Source: Rhinopomastus cyanomelas (taxonomy: Eukaryota; Chordata; Aves; Bucerotiformes; Rhinopomastidae). Taken from it: a stretch of DNA of 64,000 nt. Shown here in pieces: positions 10,854 to 22,896 of this stretch. How positions within the stretch are numbered: position 1 is the first letter of the stretch; every line of letters begins with the position of its first letter. The translations under genes were made by a program, and so were the position numbers. The notes under the pieces are model-generated. The model was given only the letters and a program-made list of their open reading frames with translations, was not told where the DNA came from and did not search any database. The stretch is taken from positions 806,001 through 870,000 of the forward strand of contig VXBP01005102.1 of the NCBI GenBank assembly GCA_013400115.1, written 5' to 3'.

Positions 10854-13800
10854 ACATCAACTCATCCAACTTGCACTGCATGATTTTCCAAGGTCCAAGA
10901 GATGTCAAATTGCTACCCAGCACCTTAGGCAATATGAGAGATTTTTCAAGCAGCAGAAAACAACAACGGTTCCCCTGAGTCCCAGCAGCCAATGTAGGAA
11001 GGGGTGAGACTGGCTACCCAGCTGAATCCCAGAGCTTGTAGGAAGCTGTTGGCCTCAGAAGCCCATGAGAACTTTCTCCAACACTGACATACTGATAAAA
11101 AAATTAGTCCTAACACCAACAGTATGCTGTCAGCAATGCAACATATCTCCCTTGCAGGAGTTATACTTCAGCTGCCTGTGGCTTAAAACCTGCAAGTTTG
11201 CCATTCTTGAATTAGGTGAGGCAGGATTATCAGTGGAAAGCAAAACATTTTTCTTAGCAAAAACTAAAGGAATGGAAAGTAAGCATGATCTGGTAGTTTA
11301 ACGAGGGCACAATTACTGAATCAGGGAAAAGCCTCCCTAAAGATTTAATCATTTAAAATTTACAAAAAGCTATTGAACAGAGAATCACTGTGTTCAAAGG
11401 ATCAATTACATCCTTGCCTAGTTTTCAGCAACTCTAGGGCTGCCCTGCTGAATCAGAGCGGGAATAGCAGGGGGGCTGCAGAGCAGGAGCACAGGGCGTT
11501 GATAAAAGTAGAGCAAAGGAATGACAGAAAACCTGTTCAGCATTTTCCTGTGCTCTGGATAACTGAGCGTTATTTCACTGCCACTGGCAGCAAAGTGACT
11601 TCCTGTTCACACCACAGAACTTGAAACTTGTGTTTTTTAAAAACTGTGCCCGTCTCCAAATCTGATTAGCTTCTCCAGGCATTTCTGAGCTGCTTGGAGT
11701 TTTCGCAAACAATTTCCAAACAGCAGAATCACTCTGTATAGTGCCCCTCAGAAATGCTCAGCCTACTCTGTCATCTGCTGTGCCTGACAGCAGGGAAAGC
11801 TCAGAGGCAAGTGCCCAACAGAGAAGCTGGAAAACTACAGGTTGGAGATATCAGCACTGATGATACCATACTGAGTGAAACTGAGATGCACTGAATCTTG
11901 TGTGAAAGATGGAATCAAATGGGGCTGATATAAGGAGGCAGCACAACAAGCAGTACACTTTGCAGGGACAGATCAGAACCACAGAAAAGAAAGAGACGAA
12001 AGCAAGCCCTGCCAGTGGAGACACTTACTGCACTTTGTGCGACGGGAAGCTGATCTTAGATTCCAAAGTCCCCCGCAGTTCTAGAGAGGGTGCTTACAGG
12101 TTGCAGTATTGTCTGCAGTACTCAGTGCTACAGGGGAAAGAAGCCAGTGGAGCTACATGATTGTAGATACTTCCAACAAAATTATCTCCTGATCTAGCAC
12201 CATGTCTTTTCTGCCTCCCCCTTTCTGTGCTGTAGCAGCGCACACTTTCTCTTTGACAAGGCCACAAGCAGACTTGCCCCAGAGACAGTCTGGACCCCAT
12301 CTGATTTGGGAGCAGTAGGGACTACAAAATGCCCACTGTCCAACAAATGTTAACACAAGACCTGCGTTTCCACTACTTTCCTGGCAAACCTGCATCAGGA
12401 TTGTCTCAGAGATACAAATACACATTCACTTTTCAACAAGGTTTTTTTCTTCCCTATACAGACAACCTCTCAACTTCCATTCTTAACTGGTGGAGGAACA
12501 GTTTCCTTCTTCCAGACCTGCCAACAGGACCTTCTCTTTTAGCCACTTGCATTGGTTCTATGAAATCTCTCTCTGAATCACTCTGTCCTGACTATCAGCT
12601 CTGCATCAATCCTGACATCCAGAGGTGTTTACACCTGCAGAGCACGAGCAGGGTCTCTTCAGATGTCATGGAGTACAACCTCAGCAGAAGGCCTTCAAAA
12701 CAGGAGACAGGATATTCTCATAAAGTACAGGCTTCAAACCACAACCAGCAATAAGATTTGAAGAGTTTACAGTGTCCTGCCATGGTGGCACATCTCAGGA
12801 CCACAGATATAAGCACTTCTCTTCTTCCATGCCTACAGAGTGCTCACGAATTGCTTTTTTTAAAAAACACTCTTGCACTGGGATTTCTATATTTTCATTT
12901 CAGTCTCTGCTAAGTAAAACTCTCCCTTGAGTATGTTAGGCTGCTTGTGCTCCTCCTGGGAGAAGCAAACTTTCTTCTGGAGACAATCAATGGATACAGG
13001 GGCCTAGGAGGCAACATACTAGTTATCAGCACCCAGTATCAGTAGCGAGGGTGGGGGAAAAAATCCACCTTTGCCTGGACAAAAAGAAATTGCCTTATCT
13101 TAACCATCAGAGATTTGAGGAAGGCAGTACAAACATTAGTGTATCAACAGCATATTCAGACTAGGGAGAAACCTCAGGCAGGCTCTTATCAATAAAAGTG
13201 CATGACTGTGTATCACTAGGACCCCTGCCACACTTCTGGGCTCCCTGTTAAGCCCAGCTTGAAGGCATTGATCTCTTTCTTAAGACCATCCTGGTCTGAT
13301 GCGTACATTGCAGGCAGACTGCCTCTTCTGATATGTGGACAATCCTTCCACCTGGAGATCCTCCAGGGCAGTAACCGAATGCCTGAACATCAGGAGAACG
13401 GCACCAAGATTGAGATGTAGCACCTGTGATGCCACAGAACTCCTTGCTTCCTGAACCCGGCAGCTCAGCCCTTCCTCAAGACATCCTCTCATGATGTGCC
13501 ATAGGCAGATACATGCCCCACTCCCAAAGACACAAAGTGATGGGCAAATAAAGAAGCACACCATTTGTGTTACTCAAGATGTTTCTTCCAGGCAAGGACA
13601 AGAGAAAGGAAGATTAAAGGAACAAATCCATAATTCTTCTATCATTTTTAGACAAATAAATGCAAGGTTATTGGTTGTATTTATAGAAAGCAGACAGAAC
13701 TACTTCAGCAGATGATTCCACTTTCTTCTGTGCCTCCATTTCCTCACAGGGAGTAAAACCAAAAGTGTTTCAGGCTGGCTTTGCTAAGGATCTAAGCTGG

Positions 13801-14261
13801 CATCATCCAGCACCAGTTAAAAGTGTAGTACTAGTTTCAATGATAACATACTTGGCCCATTTTTGCCCAATTATTTTGCAACTCTTCATTCACAGGCAAA
13901 AGTACTACAAGTGGCATGACTCACATATTACATAAAAAGCCAGTCTTACAAACATCTTCTGGGCACATGGTAAAGGCTGAAGCAGAAGGTGTAAAATGGA
14001 GACTGCCTCTGAAACCTCATTTTTACTCCTTCGTGCATATGCCTCATTTGTCTTTACCATTTTAGAAATGTTTTTATTGTCTGAAAACCTTCCCCATCTC
14101 CACTACTACGAAGGACAGAAAGAGCTTACTGAGTGGGTAGTCATTTGGTATTTTCCTGTTATTCTAATTTCAGGCATGGCGAAGCACCTGATTTGCCACA
14201 CGTCATTCAGCCCCATCACTGAATGAAAAACATTCAACTCCTCAAGGTCTTTTTCTCTGGC
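10854..14261. other. unique DNA, no gene recognised
   Basis: No repeat family or exon recognised. The longest frame, 12329-12754 on plus (141 codons), starts in ordinary AT-rich DNA, has no recognisable domain and overlaps frames on the other strand, so I treat it as chance. Confidence 0.5.
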
Positions 14262-14405
14262 ACTATTTTGCCATAATATCTCAGCACTTCACAAGCCTTA
14301 ACAGATGTTCTCACAGGAAGGTAGGTGGGCTTGTTATCTCTATTTTATGGACGGTGAAATAAGACGCAGAGAGACTAAGGTGAAAATGGCCAGAGCACGC
14401 ACTCA
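14262..14405 (+). mobile_element. MIR-like ancient SINE fragment
   Basis: The order of words follows the MIR/CORE-SINE pattern: CAGCACTTCACAAG, then CTCACAGGAAGGTAGGTGGG, then TATCTCTATTTTATGGACGG followed by a GAAATAAGACGCAGAGAGACTAAG-like stretch (the classic form reads as a cue to a dinucleotide-poor ATTTTACAGATG-GAAACTGAGGC-CAGAGAGGTTAAG string). It is heavily diverged, as expected of an amniote-wide repeat. The ends are uncertain. Confidence 0.6.
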
Positions 14406-15687
14406 TTTTGGAGCCCTAATTTGCGATGCCTTAGATTAGCGTTTCCCCAGCTTTGTGTGTTTTGAGAGCTGAGCTACGTACAAAACTGGCTTGGCACTTC
14501 TGATAGTCAGACCTCAGGTGTGCCAGGCTGAGAACCCAGAAAATGAGAACACAGCAATTAGGGGCCACCCACGGAAAAGCTCCTTTAGATGGCTTTTTCA
14601 CATCACAAGGGAACTTGTGGCAAAAGGCAGGAAAAAGCCTGTTTCTTCAGGGCAGTATTCAATTCCCAAAACGTGAGACCATTCTTCTGGTTTTGAACAG
14701 CCCTCTGCCCAGTTCAATACATAACCTTCATCACTGGCAGTAAATGAAATGAGAGACCTACCGAAACCACCTTTGTTTATGGCAAAACTCATTCAGTCTC
14801 TAAGTATATTCCATTTTGTGCCCTGAATGAGATGGGGATCCTACTGAAAAAATCCCCACAAACCATATTTGATCTTGTAATTAAGAACCACATCATTATG
14901 CCTATGTGTGAAACAAGACAAATTAAAGGTGTACAGGCAACCCTTTTAATTAATTCTCTACATTCTAAGTGTTTGACTCTGAAAACTCAAAGGCTTAACA
15001 GAAGTGTTTTATCTCTTATTTTCAAAAATAAACTAAAAAGGAAGAAAACAGAAAAACTGGCCATTTGAAATCATAACAGCATTCTCTTTCCTTATAAAGG
15101 TGCAAGTGTTGCTTATTAAATAGTTGCAAAATTCCTTACACTTTCAAAGCTTTATTCCTCTAATCCTAACAGATAGAGACAAATTAAAAAAAACCACAGC
15201 ATCTCTTTGAAGAAGATTCCTACCATCCTACCAAGAAAATACTTCTCCAAACAGGAAACTCAGGCTCAGCAAAATGTGATGTACTTGAAAAGACTGCCTT
15301 TGACTATTAAAATTTTCCTTATCCCCTAAAAGTTGGGAAATCCTGACTGTACACAGGGTGCCTTTTCCCTCTTCTTGTGCTGTGTAAAGGCTTTGGAATA
15401 ATCAACAAAAGGGTATCTTCCTGAAGGTTGTATAGACTCGGGACATGATAATGGAAGACACCACAGGTCAACATTAGTTATTTTATATCCTCATGCAGCC
15501 GTAACTCTTCTGTTGCATGACAATATATCCGGTAAAGATGAATATTATATCTCAGCATGTTTTATTCAGTGTTCCCCACAACCACTGAGACACATCCCAT
15601 AATGGCAGCAGAGTCATTGAGCACTGAAAGTGAGTGCCAGTAGGGGTACACCACTCCAGTTGGGCATTTCTGAGTGACTGCCATATA
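14406..15687. other. unique AT-rich DNA, no gene recognised
   Basis: No repeat or exon recognised. Short frames at 14491-14792 lie on both strands and have no domain. Confidence 0.5.
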
Positions 15688-15973
15688 AATCATAGAATCA
15701 TAGAATCATTATGGATTGGAAGGGACCTCGAAAGATCATCTAGTCCAATCCGCCTGCAACAGCAGGATCACCTAAACCAAGTCACACAGGAACCTGTCCA
15801 GTCGGGTCTTGAACATCTCCAGAGAAGGAGACTCCACAACCCCCCTGGGCAGCCTGTTCCAGTGCTCCGTCACTCTCACCGTGAAGAAGTTCCTTCTCAG
15901 GTTGATGTGGAACCTTCTATGTTCCAGCTTACAACCATTGCCCCTTGTCCTATCACTACATGACACCGAGAAC
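15688..15973 (-). mobile_element. CR1 3' end, antisense, young group
   Basis: Starts with tail units on plus (AATCATAGAATCATAGAATC) and runs to a point matching the minus-strand sequence GTTCTCGGTGTCATGTAGTG. The encoded C terminus of ORF2 (CSDRTRGNGCKLEHRRFHIN through VTEHWNRLPRGVVESPSLEMF) is uninterrupted, indicating recent insertion. The 5' truncation is at 15973. Confidence 0.93.
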
Positions 15974-16596
15974 TTTGAAACAATTCATGTCAAGCAGGTA
16001 GAAGAAGCCACCAACTGATAAATCCCTTGTAACACTTCTCTCCTGAGGATGATGAAAAAGGAACCACATTATGGAGTTCCATCAGATGTCTGTGTTCAGA
16101 AGATGAATATTGGATGTAATTCTGGGAAGAAGAAGAAATGCCTTGCAGAAACCATGGTCTTCAATCCACTACAAAATATGGGGAGAACGATGCATCTCAG
16201 CATCACAATACACCAAGTAAATGCCTTTTGAACCTGCCTATAGCAAATGCTGAAGATAGAGTGGTATCTAAACTGTATGAGATTAGGCATCTTAGTGCGG
16301 TTATCGGGGAGGCATGTTCTGTTGTGGATGTCCCAAACCCTTACCCAGAAGGAGACATACTTCCTCTCTGACAGCATGCAGTAGGTAGTTATTTATCTCA
16401 TACCTCAGTGGAGAGTAGTTTCCCTAAATTATGGGAGATGCTGATTCAACTCAACTGTACCTGAAGAGATCTCAAGTCTTACCTTCCTCTGACAGAGGAT
16501 GAAGCTACTCCTAACTTTTCCTGCTTAAGCTCCTGGGCTTTTTCAAATGGAAGAATTAAGTAAGCATGGGGCCAGAGAAAGAAAGAGCACAGATGT
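15974..16596. other. unique DNA, no gene recognised
   Basis: Nothing recognised apart from small overlapping frames without domains. Confidence 0.45.
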
Positions 16597-16672
16597 AAAT
16601 ATAGCTTTATAGCATACTGGTTAAGCACTCTTCTGCAAGAGGATAGACAGGGTACAGTTCCTGCTTCAGTGA
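16597..16672 (+). mobile_element. possible tRNA-derived SINE head
   Basis: The string TAGCATACTGGTTAAGCACT followed by a GGGTACAGTTCCTGCTTC-like segment resembles the A-box region and B box (GGTTCRANTCC) of tRNA-derived amniote SINE heads. It is short and diverged, with no SINE body following, since ancient CR1 sequence begins shortly after. Confidence 0.35.
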
Positions 16673-16689
16673 ATATTTGATACTAATAA

Positions 16690-18380
16690 TACAAAATAGT
16701 GCTGAGAGAGCACAAGAGACCATTTAGTCCATCCTCTGGTCCAGAAGTACCTCCTGCAGCCTTTCAGTGATTGGAGTTGCTGTAGTATTCTCAGACATTC
16801 TATTCCAGTGCATCACAGTCCTTTTGGTCTCTTCCTAAAAGCTAATCTGAATCACTCTGACAGTCCATTAAAGACTTCCTTGTTTTATCCACCCTGAACA
16901 GGAAGAACAGATTATTCCCATTTTCTTGCACTCTCAGCCCTATTCATTTTAGGTTAAACAACCTTAATTATTTTGGTCTTTCCTCCCAAACTGTATTTCT
17001 CTTGCCCTCCAGTAATTTTCAGTATCCCAGTCTGCATTCTCTCGCACTGGATCACACTTGATTAGTAGAGGGCAGTACAAGACTAAGGCACGACATTTCA
17101 GCTGAGATTTTTGAGTGTTGATCGGAGCTGAAGGCACATTAGATGTGTCTTACAGTCTATACTCCCACTGGCACAACCTGGCAAGATGTTTTCTCAATGT
17201 CATCTAGTGATAGGACATGGGGCAATGGGTGTAAGCTGGAACATAGGAGGTTCCACATCAATCTGAGAAGGAACTTCTTCCCAGTGAGGGTGACCGAGCA
17301 CTGGAATAGGCTGCCCAGGGGAGTTGTGGAGTCTCCTTCACTGGAGACGTTTAAAACCTGCCTGGATGTGTTCCTGTGTGACTTGGTCTGGGTGATCCTG
17401 CTGTGGCAGGGGGATTGGACTAGATGATCTTTCAAGGTCCCTTCCAATCCCTAACGATTCTATGATTCTATTTTTTCCTTTTTGACCATAGAATGATGCT
17501 CTAGACCAACACAGAACTTGCTGTCCTCTGGATACCTTCTCTCCTCTCCTGAAGGATTGCTAGATGGCCTGTTGGCTCCCACAGACAGCTGGCAACAGCT
17601 CATTAATCGTTCCCATGGACAGCACTTCACATGGGCTCTGGTGATCTGTTCAAACTTGGTTTGACAAGCTTATCTTGAATTCCAGTAATTTCCACCAGCC
17701 TATATTGCTTCATACACCATCTGTAGATTTTAAAAAAACACTTCCTCTAGGTAGCCATCAAGGTTGAAATTAAAATATAAAATACAATGTTTTTAATGAA
17801 AACATAGAGCACTAACGGGCCACAACTCAAGCTTGTGGCAACTCGTTCCATAGAGTCTTCTGTTTCATCAGGAAATCAGTGAGAATTGCTCATTGAGTAG
17901 GATTATCTACATCAGGTCTGCATCCCTGCTGTAATGCTTTCCTTTGGACTACATTTCCTTGCTTCATTTATGATAAAAGCCTGTGAGATAATGTCAAAAT
18001 CCTAACTAATGACAAGGTATGACAACTACTTCCTCTGTATCCACAAGGCTCGTTATAGAAGAAAGCTAAATTCGTTTGACATGATCTGTTCTTGACAGAT
18101 CTGTGTTAGCTCCTAATAATCTCATTTGATTATTTCCACCACTTTTTCCCCAGGAATTAAGTTAAACTGAGTAGTCTGTAATTTTCTTTAATTTTTTATC
18201 TTGTCTCTTTCCTTTTTCAGCTTTCTGACACCTCACCCAGGCATCATGAATCTTCAAACATCATAGTCAAGAGACTGATTCCATCAGCTAGGATGATTTT
18301 AAACAACCAACTTCTACCAGTAAAACCTCACTCTTTTCCTAGATACTGATCTCCCTCCTTTTTGGCTCCTATTGTTTTAC
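16690..18380 (-). mobile_element. ancient, highly diverged CR1-type element, antisense
   Basis: Two blocks keep the word order of very old amniote CR1/L3-type elements read on minus. Block 16690-17056 matches the ORF2 C-terminal and 3' region (on plus CCATTTAGTCCATCCTCTGG, then TTCCAGTGCATCAC, then AACCTTAATTATTTTGGTCT, then TCTGCATTCTCTCGCACTGG). Block 17990-18380 matches the reverse-transcriptase region (on plus GACATGATCTGTTCTTGACA, then AACTGAGTAGTCTGTAATT, then TTCTGACACCTCACCCAG). The order is right for one element with its 3' end at the left. The DNA between is unclear and is split by a young sense CR1 at 17187-17471. Substitutions are so many that no frame is left. Confidence 0.6.
17187..17471 (+). 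mobile_element. CR1 3' end, sense, young group, nested
   Basis: Starts at a point in the ORF2 C terminus (CTCAATGTCATCTAGTGATAGG) and ends with GATTCTATGATTCTATT. The frame encoding SDRTWGNGCKLEHRRFHINL to VTEHWNRLPRGVVESPSLETF is open. It lies inside the older antisense element, giving a relative age. Confidence 0.93.
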
Positions 18381-21180
18381 CCATCAACTTGCAGCTGACT
18401 GTGTTAACTGGAGATACACAACATGGGCATAATATGTTTTGGCTGTATTGTATGATGTAAAGCTTTAACTAAACTCTTCCCTCCCCCCCACACATGTTGT
18501 AAACACTCAGGTAGGGTTGGAATGATATTCTTTACTTGCTTGCTCTGTTCCAATTAGTATTTTCTTTGTCTGTGCAAAATAGATCAGCATCCTCAGGAAA
18601 CAATGGTCTGAGTTCATCCTATAGCCTAATAGCACATTCTCCTGGGAGGTCATAGTACAGCTCTGCTCAAGCAGAGGTGGCATATTCACTGCATCTCTGA
18701 GTAAATGCTTTGATTAAAGTGTTTCTGGGTGAAAGGAAGGTAGTACATTCCCTTCTTTGTGGATGCATTCAGTGTGGACATTTGACGTGCACAGTCTGAC
18801 AAACCAACCTGTTTTGTCTGTGCCAGGAAAGCAACTGGAAGATCCCAGCTGCTTAGCTGACAGTTAGGTATTTCATGGATTATTGCTTATAAAACTAAGA
18901 ATCATCTAGGCTTCCTTACTAAACGTTTAGGTGACCTCTAGGTGCAAATACCTTAGGATTATAGGCACTTGCACGGTTAATTCTAACTTACTTCCTTTCA
19001 GCAGGAAGCTCTACTGCCCATTACAGACACCTCCAAGAAGGTGGTTCAGCTAAAACAATTCCTTATTTGCCAGTTCAGAACAAGGTACATTTCAGACTCC
19101 CTGTCAGCCAGACTCTAATTAAAAAAAGTCATAAAATCCAACATGATGAGCCATTGTCTTCTGATACCGCTTTCTGAACTGTGGAATCATACAACTCCAC
19201 AAAGAACATAAGAAAGAATTAATGGAACTTTAAAGGAAGATTTTCTAAAAGTTTCTATAAGCCATTAGGCCTCATTTTTGAACTAATTTGTCAATTCTTC
19301 TGTCTTCCACAGAGCCCTGCATGATGGGATCATAACAGAGGGGTCTTTTCGCTGCCTATTTAGTTTTACCATAAAAGAGGGGGTTTCAGATATTGACTTT
19401 GTCAACTATTAACTTTGTTAAATATCCTCTGTATGTTGCCCACTTCTCTTTACTTCAGTAAAGGTTTCAGTCAGCTCCAGTTATTTGGAGATGGAGATCT
19501 TTTTTCCTTGCTATATCTGTTATTTCCTTTGAATTTCACCTCTTCTGTCTGGTATTCTGACTGAGATACAAGGGAAAGGCTGTTTGCCAGATACTGTGGC
19601 TTTAGGTGGGACTGGTCACACCTTTATCATGCATTTGACTGCAGTTTTAACAGTCAACATTAAACATCAATTTTCTGTTCTGTCTCAGGGCTTGAAGTTC
19701 CTCTAGGTCTTCCACTGGAAATACAAACAGTAGGAAGGGTTAAAGCCACTGTTTTCCATCTTTGATCAGGCAAAGTGTCCATTCTGACAGATTACAACTC
19801 TGTGTATTCCAGGTCTTTGCAAACTGCCAGCCTGACTTCTTCACACAATAAGAATTCAAATCTTGACCTTTAGAAAGGTGCCCCCAGTTCTGAGGAACAC
19901 AAACACCACTTCAGAGCAGCTCTTCAACTTATAGTGAAGTGTCTGTTGAGGATAAACTTTTGGTCCAGCTTTTAAAATCCCCTTTGCCTCAGCTCCCCAT
20001 AATTCTAGTTCCCAGTTATTCCAGTACCGCCTCCCAGCTGCACCACACTTCCCAGAAACAGCTGAGTAAGTGATGTCCTCCTCACATTTTCTCAGCAGAT
20101 GATTCCCAGCACTGGACTTCACTCTTACACGAAACTATATGGCTGCAAATTTTATTGTCAGCAAATCAGCTACTGATATTCATTTCTTTATTTCTACCCT
20201 TCCAAGCCTAAATGATTTGGGATAAATTATTTCTAAATATACCACTGGATACCTTACTCCTAAAGCTGTGGGCAGACAGAAGGAGGAATGATACAAGGAG
20301 AGCAATGGTCAGTTCAAAATCATTGTGGTTCACATCCTGCTGTTTAAAATTTGAACCAATATAAAATTACTGGCATCTTCTGCAAAAGAGCAGGGCACAG
20401 TAAGATGCTGCCAGAACCTGCCTTTTCTTGAGTACTTAACCTTGCAGATTTATAAGGTCATTGGATATTATTAGTAAAATAAATGGATTAGACTCCATTC
20501 AATAGTCTGATGAACTGGATGCCTGTTGATAGTAGTCTTAACAATTATACGAGTAATCAAAGGTTTAAATTATTCTGAACATCACCAATTACTAGAAATC
20601 ATTCCAATTCATAAAAAAGTTCCCGAGTCTACAGCTTTACTGCTAGGAGTAGAGAGGAATAAAATTAGCTTCAGAGCTAGGTTCACACTCCCCTGCACCC
20701 CTAAATTTTAGGGCCACTTAAACCAAATAGGCAGGATGGATTTGGAGCCTTTTTGCTTTACTAATTCACAGCCCTTACAGAAAGGTGTCTCCTACAGCAA
20801 GAGCATTTACATAGTCTGATATGTCCTAGCTTTCTATAAATAGAGATACACTGTGATTGTGGCTGGAATTAATTCAAGAAACTTCAGAAGTAAGAAGAGT
20901 AATGAATGGGACTGACATTTATTAGTTATAATTTAAAGGAACCTAAGTACATCCTGGCCTCCCTTTCAAGGCATCAAAGCCAAACAACACTGGTGGGAGG
21001 AAGGCAGACAGGACATCCTCTCCTGAGCCAACAAGACAGCTGGAGCACAGTCTCCCACTTAACAACGGCATTAGTAGTCAAGGGACAAGCCCAGAAGAAG
21101 GATGAACCCTCAAGAAAGTGTGAATGGTAACACTAGTCTGTGCTGTATGCCTCCTATGGCAGCCATACCCCTCCCCAGCT
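18381..21180. other. unique DNA, no gene recognised
   Basis: AT-rich sequence without recognised repeats or exons. Poly-C runs occur near 18485. Short frames at 18507-18689, 19856-20122 and 20526-20711 carry no domain. Confidence 0.5.
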
Positions 21181-21189
21181 GCTGGCTGG

Positions 21190-21580
21190 CAGTGGGGAAC
21201 CTTTTCCTTGTGCCAACAGCAGTGTGTAAGTGAAGATGCACCACTCATTTGCAGTGGCTGTGACAGCTGCTCCAGTGGAGAAGTGGAAGAGTTGCAAAAG
21301 CAACTGGGAGCACAAAGGAAAAACCCAAGTAGTGTTCCCTGTTACCTACTTCCCTTCTTATACCAGTATCAGGAAGGGTGAAAGAAATAAAGGGCTGGTG
21401 GTAGTGGCTGATGCTGCCAGCAGGAGACTTCAAGAAGAACAGTCAAATGGAGGTCTGTTACCCAGCTGGAGGAGAGAAGAAACAGCAGGAGGACTGCATG
21501 GTCAAGGGAACAGGAGGAAGGCAAGGAACAGAACAGATGGGGAGTGGAGATAAAATGAGTAACAGGTGGAGACAGCAGGA
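21190..21580 (+). pseudogene. possible CR1 ORF1 N-terminal fragment
   Basis: One frame reads ICSGCDSCSSGEVEELQKQLG, a Cys-x2-Cys pair followed by a helix, which resembles the zinc-binding and coiled-coil start of some CR1 ORF1 proteins. The next frame continues with SRRLQEEQSNGG and basic residues. A sense CR1 3' half begins 250 bases downstream at 21820, so it could be the 5' part of that copy. The match is weak and there is no esterase motif; a chance frame is possible. Confidence 0.25.
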
Positions 21581-21819
21581 TCAGGGTAACGCCAAAAGCA
21601 CAAATTCCTTTTGTTAAGTTAAAAACAAATCACTGTTTTTATTACACTGTCACTCCACCCCACACATATGTTGTAGGTTGGTACAGGGTGGTAGCTAGGA
21701 CAGTGGTGAATAGCAAAGAGAAAACTAAGTTGTAGCCCTTCTCTCAGGCTCTGGCTCATAGTAATAAATTCTGGATCTGGGAAGAAAATCAGTGGTTTGT
21801 GTTAAAGGAACTCAAGTTG

Positions 21820-22896
21820 TTAAGGTCCTGCACTTGGGCCACAACACCTCCATGCAATGCTACAGGCTTGGGGAAGTGTGGCTGGAGAGCTGTCTGGCAG
21901 AGAGGGACCTGGAGGGTCTAATTGACAGGAAGATGAATACAAACCAGGAGTGTGCCCAGGTAGCCAAGAAGGCCAATGGCATCCTGGCTTGTATTAGAAA
22001 TAGTGTGGCCAGCAGGAGTAGGGAGGATATCATCCCCTGTATTCGGCACTGTGAGGCCACACAGAATCATAGAATCACGACAGATTGGAAGGGACCTCAA
22101 AAGATCATCTAGTCAAATCCCCCCACCATAGCAGGATCACCTAGACCAAGTTGCACAGGAACATGTCCAGGCAGGTTTTAAATGTCTCCAGAGAAGGAGA
22201 CTCCACAACCCCCGTGCACAGCCTGTTCCAATACTCCATCATCTTCATTGTGAAGAAGTTCCTTCTGATTTTTATATGGAACCTCCTGTGTTCCAGCTGA
22301 CACCTATTGCCCCTTGTCCTATCATCAGATGATATTGACAAGAGCCTGGCTCCATCCTCCTGATGCCCACCTCTCACACATCTTGAGTGTTGTGTCCTGT
22401 TTTGGACACCTCAATACAAGAGAGATGTGGAGATGATGGAGCAGGTGCAGAGGAGGGCAACTAAGCTGGTGAAGCGTCTACAGAATAAACCTTATGAGGA
22501 AAGACTGAAAGAGCTGGGGCTCTTTAGTTTGAGGAAGAGAAGGCTTAGACACCTAATCACTCTCTACAGCTACCTGAAAGGATGTTGTGGAGAGGTTGGT
22601 GCTGGTCACTTCTCACAAGCAATTAGTGATAGAACAAGAGGAAATGGGTTCAAGTTACAACAGAGTAGGTTTAGACTTGATATGAGGAATTTTTCTTTTC
22701 ACAGAAAGGGTGTCAGGCACTGGAATGGGCTTCCCAGGGAGGTGGTTGAGTAGCCATCCCTGGATGTGTTTAAAGATCATTTGGATGAAGTGTTGAGGGA
22801 TATGGTTTAGGGATGAACTTGTAAAGTAGGGTAGATGGTTGGACTCAATGATCCCATGGGTCTTTTCCAACCAGAGTGATTCTATAATTCTGTAAT
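21820..22896 (+). mobile_element. older CR1, sense, split by a nested CR1
   Basis: The element is present as 21820-22062 and 22375-22896. The first part runs from GTCCTGCACTTGGG through the thumb region (ECAQVAKKANGILACIRNSVASRSRED); the second continues MMEQVQRRATKLVKRLQNKPYEERLKELGLFSLRKRRL to a 3' end of a different group (GACTCAATGATCCCATGGGT, then CCAACCAGAGTGATTCTATAATTCTG). ORF2 meets an in-frame TAG at 22751-22755, right after LPREVVE, a stop shared with the copy at 31024-31366. Confidence 0.9.
22063..22374 (-). mobile_element. CR1 3' end, antisense, young group, nested
   Basis: Begins on plus with AGAATCATAGAATCACGACAG and ends GATGCCCACCTCTC. It interrupts the older sense CR1 between GTGAGGCCACAC and CACACATCTTGAG. 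CACAC occurs on both sides, so a five-base target-site duplication is possible. The C-terminal ORF2 frame (DDRTRGNRCQLEHRRFHIKI) is open. Confidence 0.92.

Noticed and set aside
12329..12754. 141-codon open frame on plus
   Set aside because: No recognisable domain, overlapping frames on the other strand, ordinary composition.
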